A DNA stretch of 64,000 nt from Cannabis sativa (GCF_029168945.1 NC_083601.1:21294160-21358159); one strand, 5' to 3'. Positions 1-10,703 are shown, numbered from the stretch's first letter. A program made the numbers and translations. Notes: generated by a model from the letters alone, not told the origin.

Positions 1-314
1 AATCGTGGGCAGTAACTACAACTTTCCTTTTATAGAAAAGGAAAGTTTAGCTCCGGTTTTCTCTTCAAGAAACCTGATCTAAGAAAATGGGAAACTCAAC
101 ACAAGATCAGATTACACAGCTGGTTAGATAAAAACGAAATGGGTAACCAAACTTACCATTTTTACCTTTTTTCCAAAAATAGGAAAGCTAGAAAACTTTC
201 CTTTCAAGTTTGAATACACCAAATAGGAAACCATATTAATGTATACCAGCCGAAAATATACAATAAATAATAAAATATTTTTGTCAATTAAATATGCCAA
301 AAATGGAATTAACA
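1..314 (-). repeat. Partial 3' LTR of the Sirevirus-type element
   Basis: This matches 9789-10099 almost base for base. It ends in CA at 313-314 on the plus strand, immediately followed by the polypurine tract complement. The rest of this LTR, about 900 bases, lies left of the window. Confidence 0.92.
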
Positions 315-818
315 ATCTCCCCCTTTGGCACTTTGATTGACAAAACATTTTATTATGAGAAAACCTGCATCAAGTGTTAGAAACCAAAGCAAATAGCTTT
401 TTAAAGATACAAGAGTATAAAAAATACTCCCCCTGCATGAAAGCTCTCTAACACATAAAACAAAGAACTTTTTTTGGACGGAAAAGCTTGCAAAGCGAAG
501 AACACAACTTTTTAAATGGAAAAGTGTTAAACCACAAACAACTTTTTAAACGGAAAAGTGTTAAACCACAAACAAGCAACTCCCCCTAAAACCAAGGGTC
601 CAGAGTTGTAACAAAGAGTTCAATGAATCCAAAAAAAATATGACTACTCCCCCTTTTTGTCTATCAAGGAGCCAAAGATAACAAAAACAAACATGAACAA
701 AGTCATAAATTCAAATAAACATTAATAAAAAGCAAAAGATAAAAGATTGAACCACTTATTCATCATCATTGGGTCGGAAGTATTTCATGATGCTGTCCAT
801 CTTCCTAAGAAGCAAGGC
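315..818 (-). other. Multiplied polypurine tract region before the 3' LTR
   Basis: There is no gene here. On the minus strand an AAAGGGGGAGA tract lies directly against the LTR (316-326). Further AGGGGGAGT copies occur at about 426-434, 579-587 and 646-654. A 34-bp unit containing AACTTTTTAAA is repeated in tandem at 506-539 and 540-573, with a decayed third copy near 464. The tract beside the LTR is the likely plus-strand primer; the role of the others is unknown. Confidence 0.8.
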
Positions 819-2444
819 CTAACTTGTCTCCATTCTTCCCAAACGCAAGTTGAATTCTGCCATTTCTGTAGGAGCAGAAGTGGAAGCAGATCCAGCAGCA
901 GGATCAGTTGTAAGACCAGGGGAAGCAGACCGAGCCTTTCTTTGAGCAACTTTTCCTTGAGGAGGCTTCTCAGGAATTTTGAAAGTGGTTCCAACAGCAG
1001 GCATCTCAATTGATTCATTCTCAAGAATCAATTCCTCTTGATCAGATAAAATTTTATAGATTAAGTGAGGAAAAATGAGATTGAGCCTAGGTTTCTTACC
1101 CTTTCGAAGAGAGACAATTTGCTCCCAAATCATGTCAGCCAAATCAATTTTAGCACCAATTGAAACTTTATACAAAAAGAAAGCAAGTTCATTTGAAACA
1201 TTTACCGGATTGGAGCAAAGAAACCAATTGGATAGGGCAAACCTCATGAGAGCAGCATGTTGATAGGTGAGTTGAGACATATGCATGGTGTCGGAGAGTT
1301 TAATTTCATTATCACCAGAGAGATAACCGAACACCTTTTGACGATCAAACTCCTCATCAGTTGGCTCAATTCCCATAGGCAAATTGAGAGCCTCAGCAAC
1401 ATCCTTCACAGTAAAGGAATACCAGTGTCCTCTGACAAAAACTTTGCCAAACATGAAAGAGTCCTCATCGAGAAACTCATCAGTGATGTTAGCATAAAAT
1501 TCCTTCACAATTCTATCCACATACCCATCAAAACCGATCAAGGTATCTACCCATTGTCTTTCTTTCAACATGTTATACACTCCAAAAGGCTTATGAGCAA
1601 TAACATTACAATTTTTCTCCACAGTAAAATTCCTATTCTCATAGAATTTCATATCTCTAGCATGATCATTATAACAAAAATAATGAGAGTGGGGCTTGAA
1701 GTTATCAAGAGAAATACCAGAGGGCCTCTTTCTTTTCTGTGGAAGAATAGGATTTGTAGAGACAATGGGCCTTTTTCCTTTGTCCTTCTTTGGAACAGCA
1801 GGAGGGACTGGAACAGATTCTGTAGTGACAGGCTCAGTTTCTGGTTCTTCACTCTCGGATCCAGAATCATCAATAACAGGAAGATCTTTGGGCACAAATT
1901 CTTCACTTGAATCGGACAAGCCCTCTGAATCATGATCCTCCTCACTTTCTTCTGGTTCAGAATCTGAGGAAGAGACCGAAGGGGGATTCTCCTTGAGATT
2001 TTTGCCCTTTGAAGATGAAGAAACCACCTTTTTCCCTTTGGATGCAATTTTAGGTTTAACCACTTCAAGCTTTTTAGGAGTGGAAACCTTGGACCTAGTT
2101 CGAGAACTCACCGTGGGCAAAGTCACCAAAGTTTGGTCGACATTAGGAGCACCATTCGAAGAAGAGGACTTCGACAATGTGTGATCGGATGAATGGGATT
2201 CATCATGATCACCCAACCCAGGTGTTGGAGAGGCAATAGGTGAGGCACCAACAAGAGGAGATGAGAAATTTGCCACTGATTTTCGAGCTTGGGTCTTCGA
2301 TTTCTTGGCAAACTTCGTCGGAGCAGAAGACGAACCAGAAGCTCCAGTTGCTGGTGCAGGCGGCGCAGGCGGAGTCACCGGTGAAGCAGAAGCAGATCCA
2401 CGAGTGGGCTTCTTGGATGGTTGGGCATTCTTAGTTTTGGCCAT
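819..2444 (-). CDS. Extra (envelope-position) ORF of the Sirevirus-type element
   Basis: This is an intact 541-residue ORF between pol and the 3' LTR. Residues about 1-230 are low-complexity, rich in Ser, Pro and Thr, with a strongly acidic stretch (SDSEPEESEEDHDSEG) and basic patches such as KKDKGKR and QKRKRP that could be nuclear signals. Residues about 240-420 resemble the domain catalogued as 'putative plant transposon protein' (VYNMLKERQWVDTLIGF, FVRGHWYSFTVKDVAEALNL). No signal peptide or membrane segment is visible, so despite its position it does not look like a fusion glycoprotein. It is a known type of accessory ORF in plant LTR elements, with no established function. It is the only undamaged ORF of this copy. 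Confidence 0.85.
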   Translation of the reverse strand: MAKTKNAQPSKKPTRGSASASPVTPPAPPAPATGASGSSSAPTKFAKKSKTQARKSVANFSSPLVGASPIASPTPGLGDHDESHSSDHTLSKSSSSNGAPNVDQTLVTLPTVSSRTRSKVSTPKKLEVVKPKIASKGKKVVSSSSKGKNLKENPPSVSSSDSEPEESEEDHDSEGLSDSSEEFVPKDLPVIDDSGSESEEPETEPVTTESVPVPPAVPKKDKGKRPIVSTNPILPQKRKRPSGISLDNFKPHSHYFCYNDHARDMKFYENRNFTVEKNCNVIAHKPFGVYNMLKERQWVDTLIGFDGYVDRIVKEFYANITDEFLDEDSFMFGKVFVRGHWYSFTVKDVAEALNLPMGIEPTDEEFDRQKVFGYLSGDNEIKLSDTMHMSQLTYQHAALMRFALSNWFLCSNPVNVSNELAFFLYKVSIGAKIDLADMIWEQIVSLRKGKKPRLNLIFPHLIYKILSDQEELILENESIEMPAVGTTFKIPEKPPQGKVAQRKARSASPGLTTDPAAGSASTSAPTEMAEFNLRLGRMETS

Positions 2445-3237
2445 TTTTTCTTTGAAACCCTAGAACACAAACCCTCTTACACTTTGAACAATGTTAGACC
2501 TTTGAGAAAAAAAAAAGAAGGAGAAGAGAGAGTGGTGATCGTGGGTTTATGGGTAGTTGAGAATATATAACTTTCAATTTTAAATACCCAATTAAAGAAA
2601 AAAAACTTAAAAGGAAGGTAACTTCCTTACCTTTGACCCACGTGTGGAGAGGAAAAAGGAAACCAAAAAAGGTTTTTCAAAATTTTGGTCAATGTTTCCT
2701 TAAATGGAAAAAGGAAACCTACAATCCCCACAAAATCTAAGAATTTAAAAACTCTTACCAAAACCGAAATTGCCACCAAAAAGGAAACAAAAAAATAATT
2801 AATTATTTAATTACAAGTTTCCTATACACACCAAAAAGACCCAATCTCCACAAATAAAGGAAACATTCTAAAATAAATACAATTAAAACATGTTTCCATA
2901 AAATGAAAAAATAAAAGAAAAAAATATTTACAAGGATTCGAAAATGAATTCGACAAAGAAAAAAAATATGCCCCCCTTTTTCTTTTATTTTTTCAAGCAA
3001 TGCCCCCCAAAGAAAAATTGCACATAAAGAACAAGAGAACACACCAAGACACAAAAAGCACTAATCACCACTTAAGAGCAAAAATTGTGTCTAAGAACAT
3101 GATGAAACATAACAAAAAATAACAAAATTTTTAACAAAGCTCACTTGACAACTCGATCACGAACCTTTTTTTTATTTTTTTTATTATTATTTATTATTTA
3201 TTTATTTTTTTGAATAAAAGACAGAAAAATAAAATAA
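2445..3237. other. Non-coding spacer between extra ORF and foldback
   Basis: AT-rich DNA with A and T homopolymers and a TTATT-rich stretch at 3170-3215. I see no gene in it. It would serve as the leader of the extra ORF on the minus strand. Confidence 0.6.
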
Positions 3238-3932
3238 CCTTGATATTTTTGCAACTAGAATTCACAATGTCCATTTGTCTTTGTCCCTGATGAAAAAATC
3301 AAACTCATAAGAATAATCAGAAATTATTTTATCAAACTAATGAAGTAATAGAATGAGGTCATACCGGTTCACAGGAAAAATTGACTCCATCACCAAGAAT
3401 ATTAAAGCACATCAAACAGTATGTAATAGCTTTATAACACCATTTTCGAGAATAAACAAATTTTACCACAAACTGTGTCAAGCATTAGTGTGTGAAAGTG
3501 TAAGCAGGGAACATTGCCCAATTTGTCAAAAAGACTTTTTCTGATAAATTGTACCCATAGGAGACGCTGTCACACTACCTCAATGGTAGCCCTTTTCAAT
3601 GGTAGCGTATCTTCTACATAACTCCTAATTACATAGTTCCAACTTACTCAGAGATGGCTTTCACACATTGAGATAGGTAGCTCTATTCATCCAATGGAGC
3701 TTGAACACACAGTTTTTGAACAACATTATTCGAAAATGGTAGCTTACATAACACTGTTTGATGAACCTGAATATTCCTGTGAGGAGTGGACAATTTTCCT
3801 GACAAACCTGTATGACATCATAATATTACAACATTAGCAATAAAATAATGACTGAAATTCTTATAAGGTTGAAATTTTCTTCTAGGACAAAGACAAGACA
3901 TTATGAACTCTAAGACAACTCAAATATCAAGG
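3238..3932. repeat. About 700-bp imperfect foldback directly after pol
   Basis: Two arms, about 3238-3500 and 3658-3932, are reverse complements with small indels. Clear pairs are CCTTGATATTT (3238-3248) with AAATATCAAGG (3922-3932); TTGTCTTTGTCC (3275-3286) with GGACAAAGACAA (3885-3896); CATCAAACAGT (3410-3420) with ACTGTTTGATG (3753-3763); ACCATTTTCG (3439-3448) with CGAAAATGGT (3731-3740); and GTGTGAAAG (3490-3498) with CTTTCACAC (3658-3666). The arm edge lies 20 bases from the pol stop codon. No protein is encoded. It could be a structural RNA element of the retrotransposon or an old foldback insertion. Confidence 0.82.
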
Positions 3933-3952
3933 ACTATGAAAAAATAAAAGCA

Positions 3953-5686
3953 TTAAACAGTACAAACCCCTAAGGACTTCCTTAGAGACATAAATCGGAC
4001 CGAGTCAAGAGCTTTAGTAAAAATATCTGCAATTTGTTTGCTAGTTTCAACATATTCTAAGACAAGAATTTTATTTTCCACAAGCTCTCTAATAAAGTGA
4101 TGACGAATGTCTATGTGCTTTGTGCGAGAGTGTTGAACAGGATTCTTCGAAATGTTTATAGCACTAGTGTTATCACAAAAGATGGTTAAAGTTTTCAAAT
4201 CAAACCCATAATCAGCCATCATTTGTTTCATCCATAACAATTGGGTACAACAACTACCCGCAGCAATGTACTCAGCCTCTGCTGTGGACAGAGAGATTGA
4301 GTTTTGCTTCTTGCTATGCCATGAAACCAAATTGTTTCCAAGATAGAAACATCCACCACCAGTACTTTTTCTATCATCAGCATTACCTGCCCAATCAGCA
4401 TCACTAAAGCAAACAAGGTTAGAATTAGTGTCTTTTGAAAACCAAATCCCAAAATCAATAGTGCTATTTACATAGCGAATGATTCTTTTCACAGTAGAAA
4501 GATGGGATTCCATGGGATTTGCCTGATAACGTGCACAAACACCAACACTATAACAAATGTCAGGACGACTAGCAGTAAGATAAAGCAAACTTCCTATCAT
4601 ACTTCGATACAAAGTTTGATCTACCTTTACTCCTTGTTCATCTTTGCTTAATTTCAAAGTTGTGCTCATGGGAGTGTTGGTATGTTTGGCTTTCTCAAGA
4701 CCAAACTTTTTCACCAAGTTCTTTGCATACTTGCTTTGAGGGACAAAAGTTCCCTCATCTGATTGCTTTACTTGAAGACCGAGAAAATAAGTGAGTTCAC
4801 CTACCATACTCATTTCGAACTCCTTTTGCATTTGGGAAACAAAAACCTGCACTTCAGAGTTAGAGGTAGAGCCAAACACAATATCATCAACATATATTTG
4901 AGCAACAATCACATCAGAATTAATGTTTTTGATGAAAAGTGTTTTATCAACATTTCCTCTCTTGTAATCATGAGAAAGCAAGAATTCAGTTAGACGCTCA
5001 TACCAAGCACGTGGTGCTTGTTTTAGACCATACAATGCCTTGTCTAACTTATAAACATGATTAGGAAAATGTGGATCCTCAAACCCTTTAGGTTGTTCCA
5101 CATACACTTCTTCTTTTAACAGTCCATTCAAAAAAGCGGATTTGACATCCATTTGATACAATTTAATACCAAGAATGCAAGCTATGGAAAGAAGTAACCT
5201 GATCGATTCCAGTCTAGCTACTGGAGCAAATGTTTCATCAAAGTCAATACCCTCAACTTGAGTGTATCCTTGGGCAACCAACCTTGCCTTGTTTTGAATG
5301 ATAGTGTCAAACTCATCACTCTTATTTTTGAAGATCCACTTGGTTCCAATGATGTTCACAAACGGTGGTCTTGGAATCATTTTCCAGACTTTGTTTCGAA
5401 CAAACTGATGAAGCTCATCCTGCATAGCTAAAAACCAATCTTCATCCATTAAAGCTTCTTTTACAGATTTAGGTTCTAAAGAAGAAATAAAACATAAAAA
5501 TTGAATTATATTGGCATATTTTCTTCTTGTAACCATGCTCTCATCCAAGTTTCTGAGGATGAGATCTGAAGGATGATTCTTTTTAACCCTGGAGGATGGT
5601 TCCTTCTGTATTGGATCAGTGATTGAATTTAAAGGATACTCGGATTCTTTTGTTGTTGGATTTTCTGTAGCAATGCATTCTCGCAC
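3953..5686 (-). pseudogene. Copia reverse transcriptase and RNase H segment of pol
   Basis: An open stretch of 577 residues. The RT core has [31 protein letters not shown], the [11 protein letters not shown] motif and the catalytic YVDD at about residue 265. RNase H has [18 protein letters not shown] and CDNTSAI. The ORF ends in VCTV just before the foldback. Its frame differs from the integrase segment upstream, so a one-base-scale frameshift lies at about 5686-5720 and the segment cannot be made as part of the polyprotein. The RT and RNase H motifs themselves look complete. Confidence 0.92.
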
Positions 5687-6230
5687 AAGAACCTCGACGA
5701 TCGCTTCGAAGCTTCGTCAGTTCCTTTTCCTCGACAAAGAGCTTTTCAAGCAAATCTTCAATCTGTTCTTCTGTGGAAAACTCAGAAAAATATTTTAGAT
5801 CATCAACAACAACATTAGCAGATTCCATAAAAGTTTGGGTTCTCATGTTATACACACGATATGCCCTACTATTTGTGGAATATCCTAAGAAAACACCTTC
5901 ATCACTTTTGGAATCAAATTTACCAATGTAATCACGATCTCGTAAAATATAACACTTACATCCGAACACATGAAAGTGACTTACATTTGGTTTCTTACAT
6001 TTCCAGATTTCATATGGTGTTTTGTGAGTACCTGGACGCAAGAATACTCTGTTGATGGTATAGCAAGCAGTGTTAATGGCTTCGGCCCAAAGGCGCTTTG
6101 TGAGCTTCTTGTTATTCAACATTACTCTAGCCATTTCTGTTAGAGTACGATTCTTTCTTTCAACCACTCCATTTTGTGGAGGAGTTTTAGGAGCAGAAAA
6201 TTCATGAGAAATACCGTTAGCTTTACAAAA
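5616..6230 (-). pseudogene. Integrase C-terminal half of pol, cut off by an in-frame stop
   Basis: This continues the integrase frame after the TAA at 6231-6233. It contains the integrase end around the catalytic Glu (NGVVERKNRT), the ETINT-like stretch (WAEAINTACYTINR) and the copia GKFDSKSDEGVFLGYS motif. It runs out of frame shortly after 5700, where the reverse transcriptase frame takes over. It has no ATG of its own at the true domain start, so it is only a displaced part of pol. Confidence 0.88.
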
Positions 6231-7835
6231 TTAATCATATACGGTTTTTTCAAATTCCTTACCATGATCACTCCTAATCCAAACAATTTTGCCAATGTTA
6301 CAATCTTTTTCAACTCGTAATTTCAAACACAGAGATTGGAAAGCTTCAAAAGTATCAGATTTTTCTCTCAAAAAATCCACCCATGAGAATCGAGAAAAAT
6401 CATCAACACAAACAAAAATATACCTTTTACCATTTAAGCTTTCTACCTGGATTGGACCCATTAAGTCCATGTGCAAGAGTTCGAGAACTCTAGAAGTATT
6501 CACATCTGGGACACTCTTGTGAGAAATTTTCAGTTGCTTACCTAACTGGCATGGACCACATTTTCCCAATGACGCTTTACCTAATTTAGGTAATCCTCGA
6601 ACAATCCCTGAAACAGATAATTTTTTCAGATTTTTAAAGTGAATGTGACCAAGTTTTTCATGCCATAGGTCAGTAACATTTTCAATGACAGAATGACAAG
6701 TGGCATGCGTAGTGAGTGTATAACAATTATCACTAGATCGCAGCCCTTGTAACACAATTTCATCAAGAATATTGTATACATAGCAATGATTGCTATCAAA
6801 GCTCACAGTATAACCCTGATCACAAATCTGACTAATGCTAAGTAGATTAGCTTTTAGTCCTTCAACCAACATGACATTTTTTAGTTTAGGAAGCCCTTCG
6901 AACTTGAGAGTTCCCATTCCTATGACTTTACCAGTAAGACCGTTACCAAATGTAACTTCTCCACAGTGCATTGGTCTTATGTTCACAAGAAATTCTTTTT
7001 CACCTGTCATGTGTTTGGAACAACCACTATCAAAATACCACATGTTAGAAGCAACAGTTTTAAAACAAGTAGAACCTACCAAGCATTTGTTTTTGACAAC
7101 CCATTTTTGTTTTTGTAAAACATGTTTATTTCCAATGTAATTAGATTTAAACATGTTATGCATGATTATGCATTTAGGTCGAATGTGACCTTTTACTCCA
7201 CAAAAATGGCAAATAGGAATGAAACGTCTTCCTTTCCCTTTGAAATTGTCAAACTTACCGTGCTGCTTCTTTTCTGTAACAACAGAGTGCTTTGCTGTCG
7301 AGACAGAAACCTGCGAGGTAGAAACAGTTCTTCCAGAAACAAAACTATTAGTGGTATTAGACACAGGTTGATTTGGAACATAACCCAGCCCAGCATGATT
7401 GGTTTGGCCAGATTTTTGAATTTTTTTAAAGATGGTGGAACCTGGATTTAACATTTTAACATTCTTTTTAATGTTATCAATTTCCTTGGTTAAAGAAATA
7501 ATTTTTGACTCTTTTAAAGACAATTCAGATTCACAACATTTGAGTTTATCTTCCAACTCATTAATGTTGTTACACAAAATTTTATTATCTTTAACCAGGG
7601 AGCGATTTTCAGCACTAGTTTCCAACCACTTACCAAACATTACCTTGTAGGATTCAACCATGGACTCCTCATCAATTTCTGACTCATCTGATTCTGCTCT
7701 GGCTTCGTCCGTGTTGTCATTGATCAGGATATTGTTCAAGCAAATGCTTTTTCCTTTTTCCTGCAAATTTCTTGACAAAATACTTGTTAGGACAACTTTT
7801 TCTTTTTCATCCTCACTACTCTCAGAATCATCACT
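6231..7835 (-). pseudogene. Second zinc knuckle, protease and integrase N-terminal half of pol
   Basis: This lies in the same frame as gag, separated by the TAG at 7836-7838. In order it shows an acidic, coiled-coil-like stretch, a CCHC knuckle (CHFCGVKGHIRPKC), the aspartic protease active site (WYFDSGCSKHMTG), a GAG-pre-integrase zinc region (LWHEKLGHIHF, CGPCQLGK) and the integrase core with its first two acidic residues (LLHMDLMGP, RSDHGKEFE). A TAA at 6231-6233 interrupts the integrase catalytic core. A second knuckle between gag and protease is uncommon in copia outside the Sirevirus lineage, as I recall. Confidence 0.9.
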
Positions 7836-8762
7836 CTAAGTAACATTCAATCCCTTTTTATTTTTCTTTAAGGTATTAGCACATTCGGATTGAGTGTGAC
7901 CAAAACCTTCACATTCTCTGCATTTAATACCTTTTTTATTGTTAGATGAAAAAGGTTTAGAGGGAATGTTACCAGAAATGTTACCTTTTGGGTTCTTTGA
8001 AAAGAACTTTTTATTTCCACCAGATTTCATGAATTTTTGGAAATTTTTTGCCAATAGAACCATTTCATCATCATTTTCATCATCAGAAACAATATTTTCA
8101 GAAGCATTAAAGGCAATACCTTTGCTTTTCTCATTCGAGAGATTTTGCTTACTCTTTTTCTTGATTTGTTGATTCAACTCAAAGGTTCTTAAAGATCCCA
8201 TGAGTTCCTCAACCTTCATCTTGCCAAAATCTTTTGCCTCTTCCATTGCAAGCAATTTTGTATCAAACCTGTCAGGAAGAACTCGAACAATTTTTCGAAC
8301 CAAGACAGATTCATCTAGTTTTTCTCCCAAGGCAAAAAACTCATTAGAAATATCAGATAATCTTTCATAGAAATCATTTAAAGTTTCAGTATCTGACATT
8401 CTCAATTCATCAAATCTAGTTTGTAGCATGGTAAATCGTGATCTCTTTACATCAGCAGTACCTTCAAATTGAATTTGAAGGATTTCCCATGCTTCTTTTG
8501 CAGATTCACAAGATGAGATTAATTTAATAAAACCTTCACCAACACCATTAAAAATAGCATGTAAAGCCTTATTATTATAACTGCGATGCTTTTCATCTTC
8601 GGTGGTCCAACCGAGTTCGCATTTTACCCGAGTATTACCTTTTTCATCATTTTCAGTAGGTTGAGACCAACCTGTAAGAATAGCTCTCCATGCTTTCTCA
8701 TCTTGCGATTTGATGAAAGCTCTCATCCTGACCTTCCAATAAGGATAATTCGACTCATTCAA
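7836..8762 (-). pseudogene. Copia gag, ended early by TAG
   Basis: 308 residues with the copia gag core (NYPYWKVRMRAFI, GWTTEDEKH, AKEAWEILQIQFEG, LNDFYERL) and a CCHC zinc knuckle near the C terminus (CRECEGFGHTQSEC). The TAG at 7836-7838 is in frame with the protease-integrase segment, and the reading continues sensibly past it (SDDSESSEDEKEK), so it is probably a point mutation in a continuous gag-pol frame. The first Met (8762) lies a little inside the usual domain start. Another ATG at 8806 is in a different frame, so a small indel near the start is possible. Confidence 0.87.
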
Positions 8763-8861
8763 TAGAGGAGGTCTAGAGATGGAACTTCCTTTGCAAACAA
8801 AGACATCTCACACAAAACAAGTTAAACTAATAACCTCAAGATCTCACTAAGAATTTAGTGA

Positions 8862-8875
8862 CTTGCTCGATACCA
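8862..8875 (-). promoter_or_regulatory. Primer binding site, initiator tRNA-Met type
   Basis: The minus strand reads TGGTATCGAGCAAG two bases after the CA end of the 5' LTR. TGGTATC is the usual start of the tRNA-iMet complement in plant copia elements. This fixes the LTR edge and the transcription direction. Confidence 0.85.
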
Positions 8876-9238
8876 ATTGAAATTCCGTATTTTAATATTC
8901 CTAGTTTGATTATTTAATTAAATGATTAATTAAATGCGGAATAATAAAACTGGTACTGAAAACAGTTTTCTGTAGTTACAGAATGCAACTCTGTAACTCC
9001 AGAGAAACCCGTAAAAACAAACGATGCATAAAAGTAAAAACACACAAGATTTTTGTACGTGGTTTCAACAATCCTTTCGCATTGTTACTAGTCCACGGGG
9101 CCACGCCCAGAGATAAGATTCATTAGATCGGTATCAAAAATACAAAGTAATTGACTTATGCATAAATAGACTCCCTCTTATTGTATGCCGCAAGCTTGAT
9201 GTATTCCACCTACTAACCGAATCTTGATAAAACTCCAA

Positions 9239-9417
9239 GATCTCGAACTCCCTTCGATCACCTTGAAGAGTGCTTGAATCCTCCCGATTCAAGGCTTAAA
9301 GGCTATCTCCCGAAAGCCTATACAACCATCTCCCGAAGGTTGTGTGCTTGTATCCTCCCGATGCAAGACTTCAAAAGCAATCTCCCGAAAGCTTGTAAAT
9401 ACCCTTCTCCCGAAGGT
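9239..9417. repeat. Array of seven small hairpins with a common CTCCCGA loop inside the LTR
   Basis: Each unit is a short inverted repeat around CTCCC(GA). Arms are GAT-CGAA/TTCGATC (9239-9259); CTTGAATC/GATTCAAG (9273-9293, 8 bp); AGGCT/AGCCT (9300-9319); CAACC/GGTTG (9323-9342); CTTG.ATC/GAT.CAAG (9347-9367); AAGC/GCTT (9375-9394); CCTTC/GAAGG (9403-9416). The loops are nearly identical and the arms are unrelated to one another but always complementary. Palindromic motifs have, as I recall, been reported in Sirevirus LTRs. Confidence 0.85.
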
Positions 9418-9666
9418 GCACTGATGTTCTTCTTCGTTGTAGACTTGAATACAGACTCAAGACAATACAAACAACAAATAAACAGAGTAAGAGTAGAACG
9501 ACTCTTCTCTACAAATCAAAGACTCTCTTTTCTAAAGATATGAATGGAATTCAAAGATACAAGAGAGGTACCAAGAGAGGTACTAAACAAAGACACTCTT
9601 TCCTTAAGATATGAAAGCAATTCTAAGTGTATGAAAGAGATACAAAACTTCCATGCCTATAAGATG

Positions 9667-9674
9667 TATTTATA
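9667..9674 (-). promoter_or_regulatory. TATA box of the Sirevirus-type 5' LTR
   Basis: TATAAATA on the minus strand, inside the LTR and upstream of gag in the correct orientation. Assigned by sequence only. Confidence 0.6.
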
Positions 9675-10703
9675 ATGAATATACATCTCATAGACGGCTT
9701 ACATTCGGTACGAACAAGACCTCAACCCACTAGAAACTTCCCTAAAATAATTCTTCAATCAGTCCAGAATTTCCGTTTCGTACCTACGAATCGTGCGTAA
9801 CTACAACTTTCCTTTTATAGAAAAGGAAAGTTTAGCTCCGGTTTTCTCTTCAAGAAACCTGATCTAAGAAAATGGGAAACTCAACACAAGATCAGATTAC
9901 ACAGCTGGTTAGATAAAAACGAAATGGGTAACCAAACTTACCATTTTTACCTTTTTTCCAAAAATAGGAAAGTTAGACAACTTTCCTTTCAAGTTTGAAT
10001 ACACCAAATAGGAAACCATATTAATGTATACCAGCCGAAAATATACAATAAATAATAAAATATTTTTGTCAATTAAATATGCCAAAAATGGAATTAACAA
10101 GATATTCCTAGGCCGATTGGGAAGGTTGCCAAGGTACCGCTTCGTCCCACACTTTACTAGAACTCCCCGGGGTTGCTAGAAAGTGTAGAGGGTACTCTAC
10201 CACAAACCTTTAAAGTCAATCTTTCTTAGACAGAATATTCTCAATTTTACCACTTTTATCATTACACATTTGTTTTCAACACTAATTTTTTTATTTTAAT
10301 TTTTTTTTAAGAAAGGAAATAAATAAAATAAATAAATAAATCTAAACTAAGAAATTAATTCTAAACTTTAAAAATAATTTACTTAAGAATAAAAAAAAAC
10401 TAACACAAACTAACGTTTATTTTTTTTTCATTTTTTTTAACTATAATAAATGTATTAAACAAAAAGAAATAAACTAATTTATAATGTGTACAATCTAAAC
10501 TTTAAAAAAAAAAAATAGAACAAGGTTTTTTTTTTTTTTAAGGAAACAAAAGGAAAAAAACTATATATTCTAAAAAAAACTATGAACAGGATAAAAGATT
10601 GGTTTTTTTTTAATATATATTTTTTTTAAAAAAAATAAATAAACAAAGTAACAAATCAATTATAAAAAAAACTACTTTACTAACCTCTTGGAGCGCAGAA
10701 ACC

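Larger units (their letters stand above)
1..10099 (-). mobile_element. Sirevirus-type Ty1/copia LTR retrotransposon, 3' end cut by the window edge
   Basis: Read on the minus strand the order is 5' LTR (8878-10099), primer site, gag, protease, integrase, reverse transcriptase, RNase H, foldback, extra ORF, repeated polypurine tracts and a partial 3' LTR (1-314). PR-IN-RT-RH order is Ty1/copia. The extra ORF after pol, two CCHC knuckles and multiplied polypurine tracts are, as I recall, Sirevirus (SIRE/Maximus) traits. Over about 311 shared bases the two LTR copies differ by roughly two substitutions and a 3-base indel, so the insertion is fairly recent. Even so gag-pol carries two nonsense codons and a frameshift, so this copy cannot make an intact polyprotein. 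The element interrupts the leader of a Tat-type element at 10100. The target duplication cannot be tested because the left end lies outside the window. Confidence 0.93.
8878..10099 (-). repeat. Complete 5' LTR of the Sirevirus-type element, 1222 bp
   Basis: It begins TG at 8878 and ends CA at 10098-10099 on the plus strand, next to the primer site on the left. A TATAAATA box on the minus strand at 9667-9674 fits a start of transcription near 9640. The hairpin array at 9239-9417 would then lie in the transcribed part, some 250-400 bases into the RNA. Confidence 0.9.
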
